Assembly (NCBI GenBank): GCA_021432605.1
Contig: MU271146.1
Coordinates: 1,674,001-1,738,000 of the forward strand
Source of the DNA: Coniochaeta sp. PMI_546
Taxonomy: Eukaryota; Ascomycota; Sordariomycetes; Coniochaetales; Coniochaetaceae
Length of the DNA: 64,000 bases
Direction: 5' to 3'
Below the pieces are notes generated by a model that did no database searches, was not told the DNA's origin, and saw only the letters and a program-made list of their open reading frames with translations. A program made the position numbers and the translations under genes. Position 1 is the first letter of the stretch. Every line of letters begins with the position of its first letter. This document shows, piece after piece, positions 20,059 through 32,673 of this stretch.

Positions 20059-23000
20059 CTTTTATCCAAAAATCCCACGAGATGGAGCCCGAATGTCTTA
20101 ACCATAGTCCTAAATGACCTAACATTCCATGGCAACCTAAGATTTTGCGAAGAGGTAAAAGATTCGGAGACCAGTATCACAGCAGGCGGCCAAAGAGTGG
20201 CGTGAGCTGAGATTTAACGACCTTGTTCGTGTATAAGATTGGTAGTCCAGGTTCCAATTAGGACGTCGAATATGTGATAACCTGTACTGGTGTCCCCTCG
20301 CGTAGCTCTGTGTGACCGTCCGTATACGGGAGGAAAGACCGAGATGGAAGCTTGTTTGGTTAAGATGCCTGACTAAGAATTATGGCGATATCCAGTCGTC
20401 CTCGGCCCAGCCTTGGATTGTGCAGGATGGTCCGGGTTTGAAAGAGAAAATCCAGGTACTCCTGGCAGAAGACGACAATCGCGACGAAATGTGGAAATGA
20501 GGCACCGGAAAGGATGTCTTCTGGACAAGAGAGGGGGACTTGCAAGGACCAGCGTGCGGAGATAGAAGGATGAGGGAAACCGGGGATTGTGAAGTGTGGC
20601 CCGGCGTGTGGTCGGTGATGGAGGGTTGACTCTCGTGGTGGAGGGGGCGCTAACGAATTCCGTGGATGGCGTGTGTGTGTGTGTGCTAATAAGCCGAACA
20701 CCAACCTTCAACGTCGGTAGGTGGGGGGCCAGCGGCGTTTAAGAAGGCTGCCGACCTCTGTCAGAGCCGCCGACACAATGAGGCCACTGGGAGACGGGTG
20801 CTCGGAACTTGGTGAATGGAAAGTAGAGGTATGGAAAAGCGTATGTTGAGAGATCGTGTGATTGCGAACGTCGGACACAGGCAGGCGTTTCTCGGGGCAA
20901 GATATGAGTGAAGAGTATCACGGGACGAAGGGGAAGAGCAATGACAGAAGGTATAGAAGGAGGGAGGAGATCAAGACTACGAGGAAGAATGGCTGCCATA
21001 ACCCGGGTGGCGATACATTTGTTGAGGCACACGACCATGGGGCATATAGGTACCTTGCCTTATTGTGCGGACTATTCGCCCCGTTGTCCGTCAAACAGGC
21101 GTTGGACTATGGTCGCGACGACAAGGCCGTCGGCTCTCATGGTTGGCAGCTCCTATACCATGGATACCTAGGCCGTTGGTGGAGTTGCTATTCTTGCCCA
21201 CGGGCATGCATGGCGTTTGGCTGTAGAGACTCGACGCGGCAAAGAGCGAGATGCATTACAGCAAGTCAGGTGTTACCTGAACCAAGGACAAGGAATCGCC
21301 GAGAGACTTCCAACTTTGGCTGGATGCGCAGGCTTGACAGGGCAGATTCGGGAGCGATAGACCCCACCTTGAGTCACCGTTGCTTCGAAAACGCCCATGC
21401 GAGCCGTTGAGGGTTAAACGAGGGAGCCGAAGAAGCTTGCAGGATTGGTACATCGATCAGAGCAGTACTTAGAAGCAGGTGAGTACCTCGTACCGTAGCC
21501 TCAAAATGCAAGAGCCTGTCTGATGTGCTGCAGCCAAATTGTCTGTTCGCTGCATCCAGGAACTGCGCCGCCCTGCAGGCAAAGTCGGGTCCTGAAAGCT
21601 GCATATGTTTGATGCCCTATGAGAGCATAGAGTCTACCTCTAGCCGTCGTCATTGGATGGAGGACCCCTGGCAAGCCTTGATGGCCGTCCCCAACATTGG
21701 ACAGATCATGTGGCGTCGGTGCATCTTCCAGTGCCATTACGACGCTGGAATATCAAATGACAATTGGATTCGAGAGCAAGATACCTTACCGAGTAGAGCT
21801 TTTCTCCCTGTGGATTTTGCCCATCTCCGATGATCGTTCCTTCTGCTCTACTCATGTCCGAGAACTTGGAACTGCTCGGCTCGAAGAAGCCGTGGCGGTG
21901 TAGTGTAAGAGGGCATGAATGATGGAAGCGAGGACATGCTTCTGGCTAGCGTCCCGGACGCGAAAGGTCGGTGAAGACCATTTTAGAGTTCAACTTGATT
22001 ACGGGACGGGAAGGGACGTTTGTTGGAAGTCCAAGTGTGGACAAAGGAAGGAGCGGAAAGGAGGGGCAAACCAACCAGGCTGAACCTTGCAGTGTAGAAG
22101 ACCCACGTCGGCGGTGGGGTTGGATCTTTAACGACACGGCAGGAGCTGGCCAGAACTGTTTCCTGTTCTTGGCACCCTTCACATAGAACGTCAACCTCTC
22201 CTCTAGGGTGAGTGTACCTATCGCAAGCTTGGGCTGGCTCTCGACTTGCATTGCATTTCCCTCGATCTTCTTCAACTTGAAGATGCCCTAGATCAGGCCG
22301 ACGTTTCAGCATCAGCTTCAGTCTCTCACTCTTCAGAGGGGCTACCTTAACCTTACAGATGACTGGCAAACCTCTAAACGCTAGAGATGCGTGGGCGTTG
22401 CTGAATGTCTGAGAGCTCTGGTCTGGTGCTGCAAGTCTCAGTCTCCCACCCTCACTGTGCTCCCCTGCAATGTCTCACCCTTGCTGTCGATCCCGTGTGT
22501 GTGTCTCTTTTACGCACGAACCAATCGGTACGCGACTGTTTTACTTCTTTCCCGCGATATCGGCATCCGCATGTCTACGTGCGAAGGCTTCCGCCGCCCA
22601 GGTCTTTGATGGCATGACCTGCCCGCAAGGAGATGTTAGGAACATCACGTGTCGTCCATCCGGAGAGATCCCTCCAAGGCGATGGACATGGATCTCCTGA
22701 TGAAGAGGACCGCACCTTGTGAAGCCTGGTATCGACTGGATGGATCGCCAAACAGGGGGTTCAGCTCGACTATTAGATCTTACAATCGATTCGCCCACGG
22801 CGTTGATATCAGCAGACTTTCCGACACCATGTTGCGGGCGGACGGGGAGGACCGTTGGACGGTGCCGCGATTCCGTCTGCTAGGATAGTTCCAGTTACGT
22901 ATCATGCTCCGCGGCCATGGCTCTCTGTCCTAACTGTCTACGTACCACCATCACCACAGCATACAACACGTGTACAGGGTGGTTGAGATTTTGCCATTGT

Positions 23001-26000
23001 CCCGGAAACCAATGCCTCCTCAAAATCCTCGAGAGGCCTGGAGCGACAGGGTAAGGCCCATGCCTTCCCACACCGTAAATGACCCAACCAGCCACCATGA
23101 TGCTTGGTCAGTTTCGACAAGCGCCGCATCTTGCTGTCCTCATTCGTCGACCGAGGAGTTTCGACGTGGGTAGCAATCCTCGGTCATTTGTAAAATCTCT
23201 GATTGGCCAAGTTTGCCTATTTCTGAACCAATGATTTCATTCAACTGTCTTGTTCGATTTCAACCCCTGAAGCCTCCACCCCGGAAAACTTGGGGTTAGC
23301 AAAAACGCAAGCCATTCATATCAGTCCTCCCCCTCCCCTTGAACACGCCTACTGCTCGACGGAGATCAAGCTTTACTCATAGTGACTGGTCATATCAGTC
23401 TGCATGTCTTGTCGGCTTCTCTTCCAACTTGCTCAGACGGAAGTTCGCATATGCGAACTATCTGCGAGACGACATGCTATCCGAGACAAAAGGACGGACA
23501 GCACTTCTCAACCCGTGGGTGGGGGGTTTCAAGGCTGACTGAGGCCAGCAAATGTTCCAGGCAACGTTCAGGACGAGCCATCCACTTTCAGCATGTCTCC
23601 TGGTCAAGTCCTGACAAATCGCATACAGTTCCATCCAAGAATAGGTGTCCCAAGCTTCTGGCCGATTCTGGGTCGGTCAACAGCTTACGGTCATCTAAGC
23701 CATATGACGTTGGTGGCAGGGAGAGCTGTGTCTTGATCGCCTTTCAATACTCCTCTGGAATTTTGGGAGGCTACGACGGCAAAACAGCTGAAAGCTGCAT
23801 GCAGGTTAATGAGGCGCTGTCATAGCCGGTAGTATGCGCTGCCTCGGCTGGACGCGAAAGGCCCAAGGGCGCATCGGGCGCATTGGCGATCAGACGCGGA
23901 CCGCATGAGACAAACAGCCTGCCAACCACTGATGCAGCGACCGACAGCATGCAGGTCGCTGCAAGACACGCAGAACTTGGGATCCTTGGAATCGAAGTTG
24001 TGGCTAGTGCTCTCCTCTTCTGCCAACAAACACATGCACTCCGCCACAGGCAGTGCGTAAGCGCAGCGAATCGTTGCAGATGTGGCTAGTGACGTGGCAG
24101 TCAAGATGTCGGTTGCCTCCCAGCTCGATCGACAACGACAATCAAGAAGAGATGTGCGCAAAGCGAGCAGATTTTGTGGATCAAACTTTCTAGCAAAGCG
24201 ACGATGCGCTTCGATGAGGTCGATGATGAATTCTCAAGGATGTGTCGCTCACTGTGATCTCAAGCATGGGCCTTCGTCTTTAGATCAAATGGGACCAGGA
24301 CAATGATGGCTAGTAGCCTCACCAGGCCTCATCCCCGCAACCCCTGTCGCTTCCACCCGTAGCCGCCGCAGCAGGGGTCCTGTCAGGTGGGCAGGGTCCA
24401 GCGGATCCCATTGGCCGCTGCTTTAAGCAGGGTCCCAAGCTCTTTCGGCATCCGCGCAAGTAACGTGACGGCGAGGTGGTGTGTACCTGTGCCAGATCTT
24501 GGTCCCCTTCCGTCGAATACGTATCATGTGGTTCTGCTCCCTCGATTCTCGATCTGTCTTATGACAGGATTGAAGAATCCATTCTCATCATGAGGCTTTT
24601 GATACATGGCCGCATTTGGGGTGTGGCGCCAGCGAATAATTGCGGGATTAGCGCGATGACCGCAGGCGGAGGCTATCAAGACCTACGCCTAGTCTAACTC
24701 CTCCGAGTGGGTAAGGAAGGTTCCGCGAGGAGCAGAGACGCTGAGACGGCGTCCTTGTTCCTCCAGTCAGGATTAGGGATCAGTGCGCTTGCACCTGCTT
24801 CCCGACGAGCTAGGCTCGCCTGAGCTTACTGGATGTCCGCCTCAGCTCAGCCGGACAAGCACCGTCCGCGATGAGTGATGAGTTGTCAGGTCCGGGTCTC
24901 GTCATGAGGGAAGGCCATTTGTCCCTGGGCATCTTCAGTCGCGGATTCCCGGCAATACTCAACCTCTCTTGACGGGTGCTGGCATCGTCAACCACGCCAT
25001 CGCCCTACGCCCTACGCCATGCTCCACAGCTAAGGCGGACCTCTCTGGCTCTTCCTGGCCACTACGATTCAAGAGAAAGGCATCGGAGAATTCGGAGCCT
25101 ACCATGATAGGCAAGACTAGCGACCGGGACTTCCCAAATGGCAGAAAACCACTGACGACATCAGCGAGTGGCTTACACGGCTTGACGGACTCCTGCACCT
25201 CGTAGGGTCTATCTGTGCGCCGGCCACTGGTAACGGTGGGAAGGGTGGCATGCCTTGCAATTGGGCAGCTGATGTTCCAGGCCTGCTCTTGCTCTTGTCA
25301 TCATGGACTTTCGCTTGGCTGGAGTGACAAGGTGGTCTCTGCCCGCTCTCCAGCACGATCCTTTTCCTGTCCATTGATAGCTTCAGCTACCTCTGGACTG
25401 GATTCTCTGCGGGACACGAGCTGACTGCAGAAGCTGCCCTCGCTACCTATCGCATCTTCGAGAACTGCGATCTCTGGTCTCTTTGGCTCTGTGGCGTATT
25501 GGCGTTTGCGGTGTTGAAGACAAAGGCCGCAAGCGCGGCCAGTGAGATATCGAACTCCATTTGGGAAGCATGCACTAATACTGCTGCGATATTGTCTGAT
25601 CATCAAGTTTTACCGGGCATCCGATTCTGTCAAGTGACACGACGTCAGCATTGAGTTCCTTTGGGTGGCTGTTCCAATGGAGCGCGGCAACACTCTAGTC
25701 AACTCGCTGGGGCGGTTCAGCGTGACTTCGTCGGCGCTATCTTGTAAGGCCAGTGGCTTTCTAATCTTACCGAACATCTGTCAATGACGTCGTCGGAGCT
25801 CAGGGCGGATGATGTTCATAGCTTCCATTCGATGAACAACGATTGACTAAACTATACCAGCTGCTCGTTTGAGAGGTCGAGCCTGGAGCAGATAACACGC
25901 CGTTGGCGCTTGACGAGTACTCATAACAGCCTTATTGGGCGATTTTCCTTCCACACTCCAGCTGAATATAACGGAACAGGCGCCATATTAGACAGAAACT

Positions 26001-27245
26001 CCATGCCACAATTGCGAGGAGGCCGAATTGGAATCGCACTGCTCTGCTGCAGATGTATAGAGTGTGCAGTTCCCTATTAGCGACTACCCAGCCTCTTACT
26101 AGAGCGCTTGGGCCATCATGGCCAAGTCAAGACTGCCAGTTGGTTGGACGAATGAGTCTTGGAGATATCAGTTGGAGATACTAGTCGCGTGATTTCAAAC
26201 TACACTGACAGGATGCTCTCAGGGGTTGCATCAGCGAGACCGCGTAGCCAGCCAGCCACTTGCGGGCTTATCATTGCTTGCACCAGAGACGGCGGCATGG
26301 AACACTCCGTCCGCAGGAGGAAAGTTGGAGATTGGGGAGGAGGAAGTGACAGCAACATGGAGGCATTGATAGTCTTGACATCATCAGGGACGAATATCAC
26401 TGGCAGGAGATGCAATTGGACCGGGGTGTTTCCTGTGATCGGGGCAACTCACCTCTCTCGCCTCTTGTGTATGGCCCGTGACGCCATATCACCCATATTA
26501 TCCTACACGCGTGTGTCCTGGCTTAGGAGAGTCTGCTAGGGACGGATCAGTTAGTGCCTTGGGCCATCAACTGACCTGCGTCGGCTGCGAGGTCCACACT
26601 GTCTGAGTTGTTGTGCTGTCCTTCAGGGTGATTTCTGGCGTGGTGTACAAGGGTATCGCAGCACTTAGTTGAACGGTGACTCACGATGATGCAAATGAGG
26701 CTCGGAGTGACTGCTATGCACGAGATATAGTTGTGATACACTTGATAGATACAAAGGAAAGCCTTGATGACTATCCATGTCGGTCTTTTAAATCCTCCAT
26801 ACCTGTGACTCTCTGATCCTCGAACCAAACGCCGTTTTGAGGTCCCAATGTTTAACGTACAGTATGAAATCAATCCCTGGTATCCTCGACACCACCAACC
26901 CTACCCTCATTGTTTCTATCGTTCCCATCGACTCTAGCTGGATCATTGTCCCCAGCTGGCAAAGCCATCTGAGAAACTAACACAGGATGACCCCCTGAGA
27001 ACAGACGGTGCATACCCGCAACACCATGACAAAAACCACAGAATTGGCCTACGAACAAAGCCGTGGATAAAGAAACCGGGAAGGATGAGCGAGGTGAAGT
27101 AGGGACAGCACGCTGAAAATTCAAAGGTTCCTCATGCCACGACTACACAAGCCAAGCCTTTCCAAGAAACCTGCTCCTTAGCCGTCCACTACCACAAAGA
27201 AACACCAGCAAGAAACCAACCTAGGCATTAGCACCAAGCACCATC
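20059..27245. other. 7.2-kb gene desert
   Basis: I found no supportable gene here on either strand. Frames of 60-180 residues occur, but they overlap on opposite strands, lack coding codon bias, are not joined by splice sites into family-like sequence, and show no domain. Base composition is moderate, not strongly AT-rich, so it does not look like an RIP-flattened transposon. A short (TG)n tract is at 20668-20683. It may hold non-coding RNA, long UTRs or decayed genes. Confidence 0.4.
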
Positions 27246-28255
27246 CTAGGAGGCAAAGCGCTTAGCCCTAGCCTCAAGCTTAGCCTTCTCCGCCGGATCG
27301 ATCGCAACAGGGGCAGGCGCGGCCTTCTTGGCACCACCGTCCTGCTTCGACCTCTGATTCTTATTCTCACCTCCATGCCCAGGACGATTAGACCCCCCGC
27401 GCTCGCCGTTGCGACCGCCACGACCGCGGTTCTTGCCTCCGTCGCGCTGCCTCCCCCCGTCCCGAGCAGCGCCGCCACCGTTAGCAACTTTCTTCGGGGC
27501 CGGCGAGCCCTCCTTATCGGCGGCATCCTCTGCGCCGCGGCCGCGCTTCTTCCGTTCCGGCAGCGGCGCGTCGAGGCTCTTGGCCAGGTCTTCCTTCTCG
27601 AGGCCGAAGCGGGCGGCGCGGGCGGCCTTTTGGGCCTCGAGGGACTCCTCGGAGATACCAAAGCGCTTCGCGCGGGCGAGGCGCTTGGCCGCTTCGGAGT
27701 CCGGATCGGTCTCGGGCAGGTTGGCTGTGAAGACCGGTGCTGCGGGCGCGGGCTCGGTCTCTGCGGCCGGCGCGGCGGTGTCGTCTGCTGGCTTGTCCGT
27801 TGTGGTCTCGGTGGTTCCTTCTGCTGCCGAGGCTGCGGTGGGCTCTGATGCTGCGGGTTGGGCGTCTGCTGGTGCGTCGGCGGGGGCCGCTGGCTCGGCT
27901 GCGGGGGCGGCGGCTGGGGTCACGTCATCATCTTCGTAGTCGATCTCGTCCTCGGGGTCGGCATTGTTGGTTGTGGCTGTTGTACATGAGCGTGTTAGTC
28001 TGATGGTGTCTCGATGCTCTTGACAAAGGAAGGGGGGGACACCGGCCCACGCCCGAGGAATATGCGATGATGTAATAGCTGAAGTCAGTAGAGTGACATA
28101 CCTGGCGCGGCAGCGGCAGAGCTACCGGCTTCAGCCTCGCGGTCAGCGTCTTGCAGGCGCTTGATGAGGTCGGGTTTGTTGCCGGTAGTGGCCAGATTGC
28201 GCTCCTGGAGGAGCTTCTTGAGGTCCTGGACTTTGAGAGCGCCGTAGTCCGCCAT
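27246..28255 (-). CDS. THO1: SAP-domain RNA-binding protein Tho1 (SARNP/CIP29)
   Basis: This protein has 294 residues in two exons (28255-28102 and 27976-27246) joined across a 125-nt intron with an ACTAACAC branch site. Residues 1-45 form a SAP domain (YGALKVQDLKKLLQERNL, then GNKPDLIKRLQDAD). After an Ala/Glu/Pro-rich linker comes the Tho1/MOS11 C-terminal signature, a pair of related helical repeats (AAKRLARAKRFGI and AQKAARAARFGLEKED). The tail is RGG/Gly-rich and basic (GGRQRDGGKNRGRGGRNGERGG) and ends in LEARAKRFAS, a third copy of the RAKRF element. Family knowledge: Tho1 binds RNA and DNA, associates with DEAD-box Sub2/UAP56 and supports mRNP assembly and export. The start ATG directly opens the SAP domain. 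The chance of another function is low. Confidence 0.92.
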
Positions 28256-29670
28256 TAGATTATCGCACGTCACTGTAGAAAAGACTTTGTTGTTTACAGC
28301 GATAGAATTGTGAATGAAGTGATCAATATGCTCGTCGACGTTGGCAAGGGAGAAGCTGGGAGAGGGTGGAAGGTTGTTGAGGTGGAAAGGGAGATGGACG
28401 GTTGGGTTGTAGTTGTAGACTGTGAGCTGCGCTTTGAGCGCAAGTCGCGAGGCATTGTTCCTGCGTGGAGCTAAGGTAGTGCCCCAGTCAGGTTAGCGTG
28501 CACAATAAGTGGGTCGTGGCATTGTACCTAGCAAAGGCAAAGTAAACACCACTCAATCAAGACAATACCAACAAGCTTTGTAGTGATAGTTACCAGGATT
28601 TATTAAGAATAATGTATCTTACTTCCTTATCACACAAGACTGGCTGTGATTGTGTTCACAATTCTGTTGACCCGTGGATTGACCTCTCGACGATGGCTTG
28701 AAAGACGAAGTGACACAAGATACCATTCACTGTGTCAACGCGCCGGAACACCGCAGGAAGAACGCTTAGTGTAACACGTATAGGGACAGTTCTATTGCGC
28801 AAATAATGGTTGCCTGCTACTGTGATCAAAATGTAGCGGCGACTGTTCGTCGTGGTCGACAATTTGACTACGAGTTGGGCTACTTTTCAGAGGATACAGA
28901 GTCTCTGAGAGACGCGGTGGCCGTGGGCCGTCCACTGAAAAAGACTGGCAATACCACTCGAGTATTGACCAAGCTACAGAATGCTAAACCGACTCAATCC
29001 ATCGCCAGCTTTGCTTCAGTAACCATTTAGACCCTCATTAGTCGATCAATAGTTGATAAGGCCTCAGACCGATAACACTTGCTACATTGCGAACTGCTCG
29101 CCAATAGCACTTTTGAGCCCTCTGCTGCCTCCACAATCATATCAAGTTCTAGAAGGTCCGGACGGAGCAGGAACACCAGCATGTAAGAAACTTCATTATA
29201 TAAGAACCATCCGGAGAGACATAAGGGTGCCATAATAACAAAATTATCACATCAGTCGGACACTAGTGATCAGGCTACGCCGGATACGTCCTCAACAGTA
29301 ACTCCTTTCCCGCCTGAACTACCAAGATAAAGGAATTTGAAAATAAAGTAAAATTCGCAAGTTGCCGCAGTAATGCCACCTATTAGCGCTACCTTCTCGG
29401 TGAATTCCACAGTCGATCACTATGGGAAAATGTTCATATCAGACACTATCTTCACAACCAGGAACGATAAGAGTGGTCTTACAAGAAACCAGGTAGAATA
29501 CCAAGAGCCTGTCTGCTCAAACTGTTCTGTTCTGGCCCTATCGAGAGGAAGAAACCCACGTGTTAGACCATGGTCCCATATCCCGAGCCTAACCCAAGGG
29601 GGGATAACCGCAAACACAAACTTTCAAGGGAGACTCGGCCAAACGTTCCTTCGCTTCCAAGATAGTGACA
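28256..29670. other. Intergenic, no gene seen
   Basis: This spacer holds the THO1 promoter side and the 3' flank of the AT-hook gene. It is somewhat AT-richer near 28560-28650 and 29220-29370. Open frames present here show no domain or splice support. Confidence 0.45.
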
Positions 29671-30177
29671 TCACTCACTCGTGTCCCCCTCCTCAGCACC
29701 ATCGCCATTGAACTCCTCTTCGTCAGCGCTCGCCTCGGCCGGCTCTCCAAGCTCCACCTCCTCCTCCGGCTCAGCAGCAACAGAAGCATTGCTCTTCCGC
29801 CCGGCCCTCTTCGGTCCACCCTTAGCTGGCGCGCTCGTGCCCTTCTGGCCGGCCTTCTCCGTCTCCTCTCCCTCCTCGGGCTTCTCGACCGGCGTCTTGC
29901 GCGGCCGACCGACCTTGCCCGTGCCGGCGGCCTTGGCCTTGGCGGGAGGAGCCGACTCCGCGTCAACCGGTGTCTTGCGCGGCCGTCCGCGGCCGCGTGT
30001 TGTGCCTGCCGGAGCTGCTGGCTTGGCGGCCTTCTTCACGCCGCCGCTGCCCTTGGGTCTGCCGCGGGGCCGGCCTGAGGGGACTGGCTTGGGCTTGAGC
30101 TCTGACGGATCCTTGCGCGGACGCCCGCGGCCGCGTTTGGGAGCTTCGGCTGTGGGACTGGGTGGTGTTTTCGCCAT
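29671..30177 (-). CDS. Four-AT-hook HMGA-like chromatin protein
   Basis: This intronless gene encodes 168 residues. It has four AT-hook motifs: GRGRPRK (about 16-22), GRPRGRPKG (35-43), GRGRPRK (62-68) and VGRPRKTP (89-96). These are separated by Lys/Ala/Pro linkers and followed by a strongly acidic tail (EPEEEVELGEPAEASADEEEF). The hook-plus-acid-tail layout matches HMGA-type architectural proteins, which bind the minor groove of AT-rich DNA in the nucleus. The first ATG is used because it lies directly before the first hook. It is unlikely to be a fragment of a larger AT-hook protein, since both ends are well defined. Specific targets cannot be inferred. Confidence 0.88.
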   Translation of the reverse strand: MAKTPPSPTAEAPKRGRGRPRKDPSELKPKPVPSGRPRGRPKGSGGVKKAAKPAAPAGTTRGRGRPRKTPVDAESAPPAKAKAAGTGKVGRPRKTPVEKPEEGEETEKAGQKGTSAPAKGGPKRAGRKSNASVAAEPEEEVELGEPAEASADEEEFNGDGAEEGDTSE

Positions 30178-30783
30178 TTTTTGTTGTGTGAGTTTTGTTT
30201 AAGGTGAAGTCTGTTTGCTGTTGAGCAGCGAATCTGAGTCGTAGCAAGAGGCTGATAGCTCCCACTACAGAGAGAGGAAAAAAGCAGTAAAATGCGTGGC
30301 TGTGAATGTCAACGAACACAGAGCGTGGGATTAATTTCGGATTTTTATGTGTGTTGTGATGAGAAGGAAAGAGGTTCTTGTATGTATTGTTGGAGAGATG
30401 TCGTCGATGGTCGAAAAGCTGATGCGACGCGTTATTGGGCGCGTCGATCGTCGCTCTTTGCTAGCTGATGCTTCCAGGTTGTTGCTCTCTCTTGGTAGCG
30501 TCTCGCTTATCGCCTAGCGTGTCAGGTTGTATCGGCTAAACTCTGAGACAGCACCTTCTTTCTCCAGGCAGTGACGTGCCCTGCGTGCTACCTCTAATGA
30601 TTGAGTTGCTGCTTTAATTGTGGAATTTGCCAAAGATTATCTCTCTTTATTTTCATGTTCCAACTGTTTCAAAGATCAAGGGTTTGTTTAATTAAACTGA
30701 AATTTGGCCTGATTTATTACTGTATATCAAGGTAGGCGAGTTTGTTGACTCTGAACTACGGCAAACCAGAATGCTCTCCCCCT
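30178..30783. other. Intergenic, no gene seen
   Basis: This spacer contains the promoter of the AT-hook gene and the 3' flank of the purine permease gene, both on the minus strand. It is AT-rich near 30605-30735. No gene or repeat is supported. Confidence 0.45.
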
Positions 30784-32673
30784 TCAGTGCTGCTTCACGA
30801 CCAGGACCGGCCGGCCACTTGCATCCCGGATCAGATCATCCATCTCGCTGGCATCATTGGGCAGAACCAGGTTCAAGAACACTCCAATTACGGCCGCTAC
30901 AATGAACGGCGTCTCGACGATCAAATTGAGACCCTGCTCGAATCCGGCAAGGTGCACGTTGGGCCCGGAATAGTCGAGAATCTGAGCGAACCAGTCCGGC
31001 TGCACAATGTCGAGGAATCCGATACCCAGGCTGGTCGTGAGGATGAACCGATTCCGTCTTGTAAAGGGTACCAAGCCCAACACTCTGATTCCAGCCACCG
31101 CGATGGTCGAGTAGAGGAACACCTGCATCCCTCCCAGCACCGAGGGCGGCATCGCCCCAAATATGGCTCCAAACTTGCCAAATATGCCCATCAATATCAG
31201 AAAGGCCGCTGCACACCATCCGGCTCTCCTCGATGCACATCCAGTCAGTGATATGACACCATTGTTTCCGGCTTGCGATACCATGGGCGGACCGGTGCCG
31301 AGCGCACTGATCAGGCTGCCGAGACCATCGCAGAGGATACCTCCTTGGATGCGCGAGTTGAACTCGGTGCCCTCGATGTCGACATTGCTGATCTCAGCAG
31401 TGGCCAGGATGTCTGGCATGCAGGAGACGGCTTCGCAGATGAACATGATCAGCAGCGGCAGGACGAGGGCGCCGTCCACGGACAGTTTGAAGGTGTGCAC
31501 CCAGAGGAAAGTCACCGCCGGTGCGGCGTCGACGTTCTCAAGGGACCAGTAACCGGTAAGTCCAGAGATGAGACAGCCAACAAACAAGCCGATGATGACG
31601 GATGCCGACTTCATGAGCGGCGAACCAAATTGTTCGACCAGCACGATGGAGACGAAGACACTGAAGCCGAGACCGATGAGCTTTGGGTCACCCCTAGAGG
31701 GCAGTTAGCTTCTAGAGGACTGTGAAAACAGAGCTACAGGTTTCGATCTAACTTACCAAACAAGCGGCTTGGGTGCTGCAACGCTCGGGCAGAGCTCATA
31801 GAACCCAGTTCCACCGTGGCAGTTGACGCTGCCACCCCAGTTCTGCATCCCGTTGCCGATAAGGAACACGCCTACGAGAAGCAAAAGACTGCCGGTGACC
31901 AGCTTCGGGAAGATCTTGTTGAGCGTCTTGGGCGGCACGAAGCTCATCAGAATCTGTACCCACACCGTACAGAGCATCGTACCCAGCAGCGCGCCCCAGG
32001 CATCAGGACACGGCAGCGGAGTACCGTCGTCAGCGGTAGGACATGTGCCGTTCTTATATCTCATGCCAGTGTACGAGAAAGCCAGCGGCAGGATGTCAAA
32101 GGTCGGACCGACGACGGATAGCAGACCGGTGCCGATGAAAAATGGCGTCTTGGCTAGGTGCACGCGCGTCACCTGCATCGCGGTGGCGATACCGGTACAG
32201 ATGAAGGCGGCCGAGACGAGGTACTCTGTCGTTGCCGCGTCGAGATAGAAGGCCCCGCCGGCGATGGCAAGCGGCGGGCTGACGATGCTGCCAATCATGC
32301 AGAGGGCGTGTTGCAGGCCGAGGATGATGGTCAGCAGAATTGGCACCTCATCGTTGAGTCCGTAGAAGGGCGCTTTGTAGTCCTTGTACTTGCGGTTCAG
32401 CGGCCAGATATTTGGCGTGACGAGGTACAGGTAGTCCTATATGGGTCAGCATATCCAATGGGTTCCGACAGGCCGAACAAGGCTTACATAGTCGCCGAGC
32501 CAGCCAGCCTTCGTCGTGAACATCCATTTAAGGTAGGCCAGTTTTGCTTGCCATCCGTGGGACTTGCCGACTGTACCCTCCTCCGGAAACGTTGAGTTTT
32601 CGGTTGGGTCTGGGGTTTCTTTCGAAGTCGACATGTTCTTCTCGTCAGAGTGAGCGTACTCAGCGGAGCTCAT
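30784..32673 (-). CDS. Nucleobase-ascorbate transporter (NAT/NCS2), purine permease type
   Basis: This plasma-membrane symporter has 591 residues in three exons (32673-32488, 32436-31757 and 31693-30784). It has about 12-14 hydrophobic segments. Family blocks include PNIWPLNRKYKDYKAPFYGLNDEVP, the TM1 LGLQHALCM motif (QH at 104-105), the TM8 region with CDGLGSL (Asp about 411), and the NAT signature region at about 431-440. In characterised fungal purine transporters (UapA/UapC) the signature starts with Gln and is QNNGxxxLTR-like. Here it reads GNNGVISLTG, so the first residue is Gly and the last is Gly. The overall sequence resembles xanthine/uric-acid carriers, but altered specificity or loss of high-affinity transport is possible. 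It is divergent from an amidohydrolase across a 781-bp spacer with UaY- and GATA-like sites, which supports a purine-use role. Confidence 0.9.

Noticed and set aside
27375-28003. Long plus-strand frames opposite THO1
   Set aside because: They are antisense shadows of an Ala/Gly-rich coding exon and have no features of their own.
29589-30319. Several frames overlapping the AT-hook gene
   Set aside because: They are low-complexity shadows; only one frame has AT-hooks and an acidic tail.
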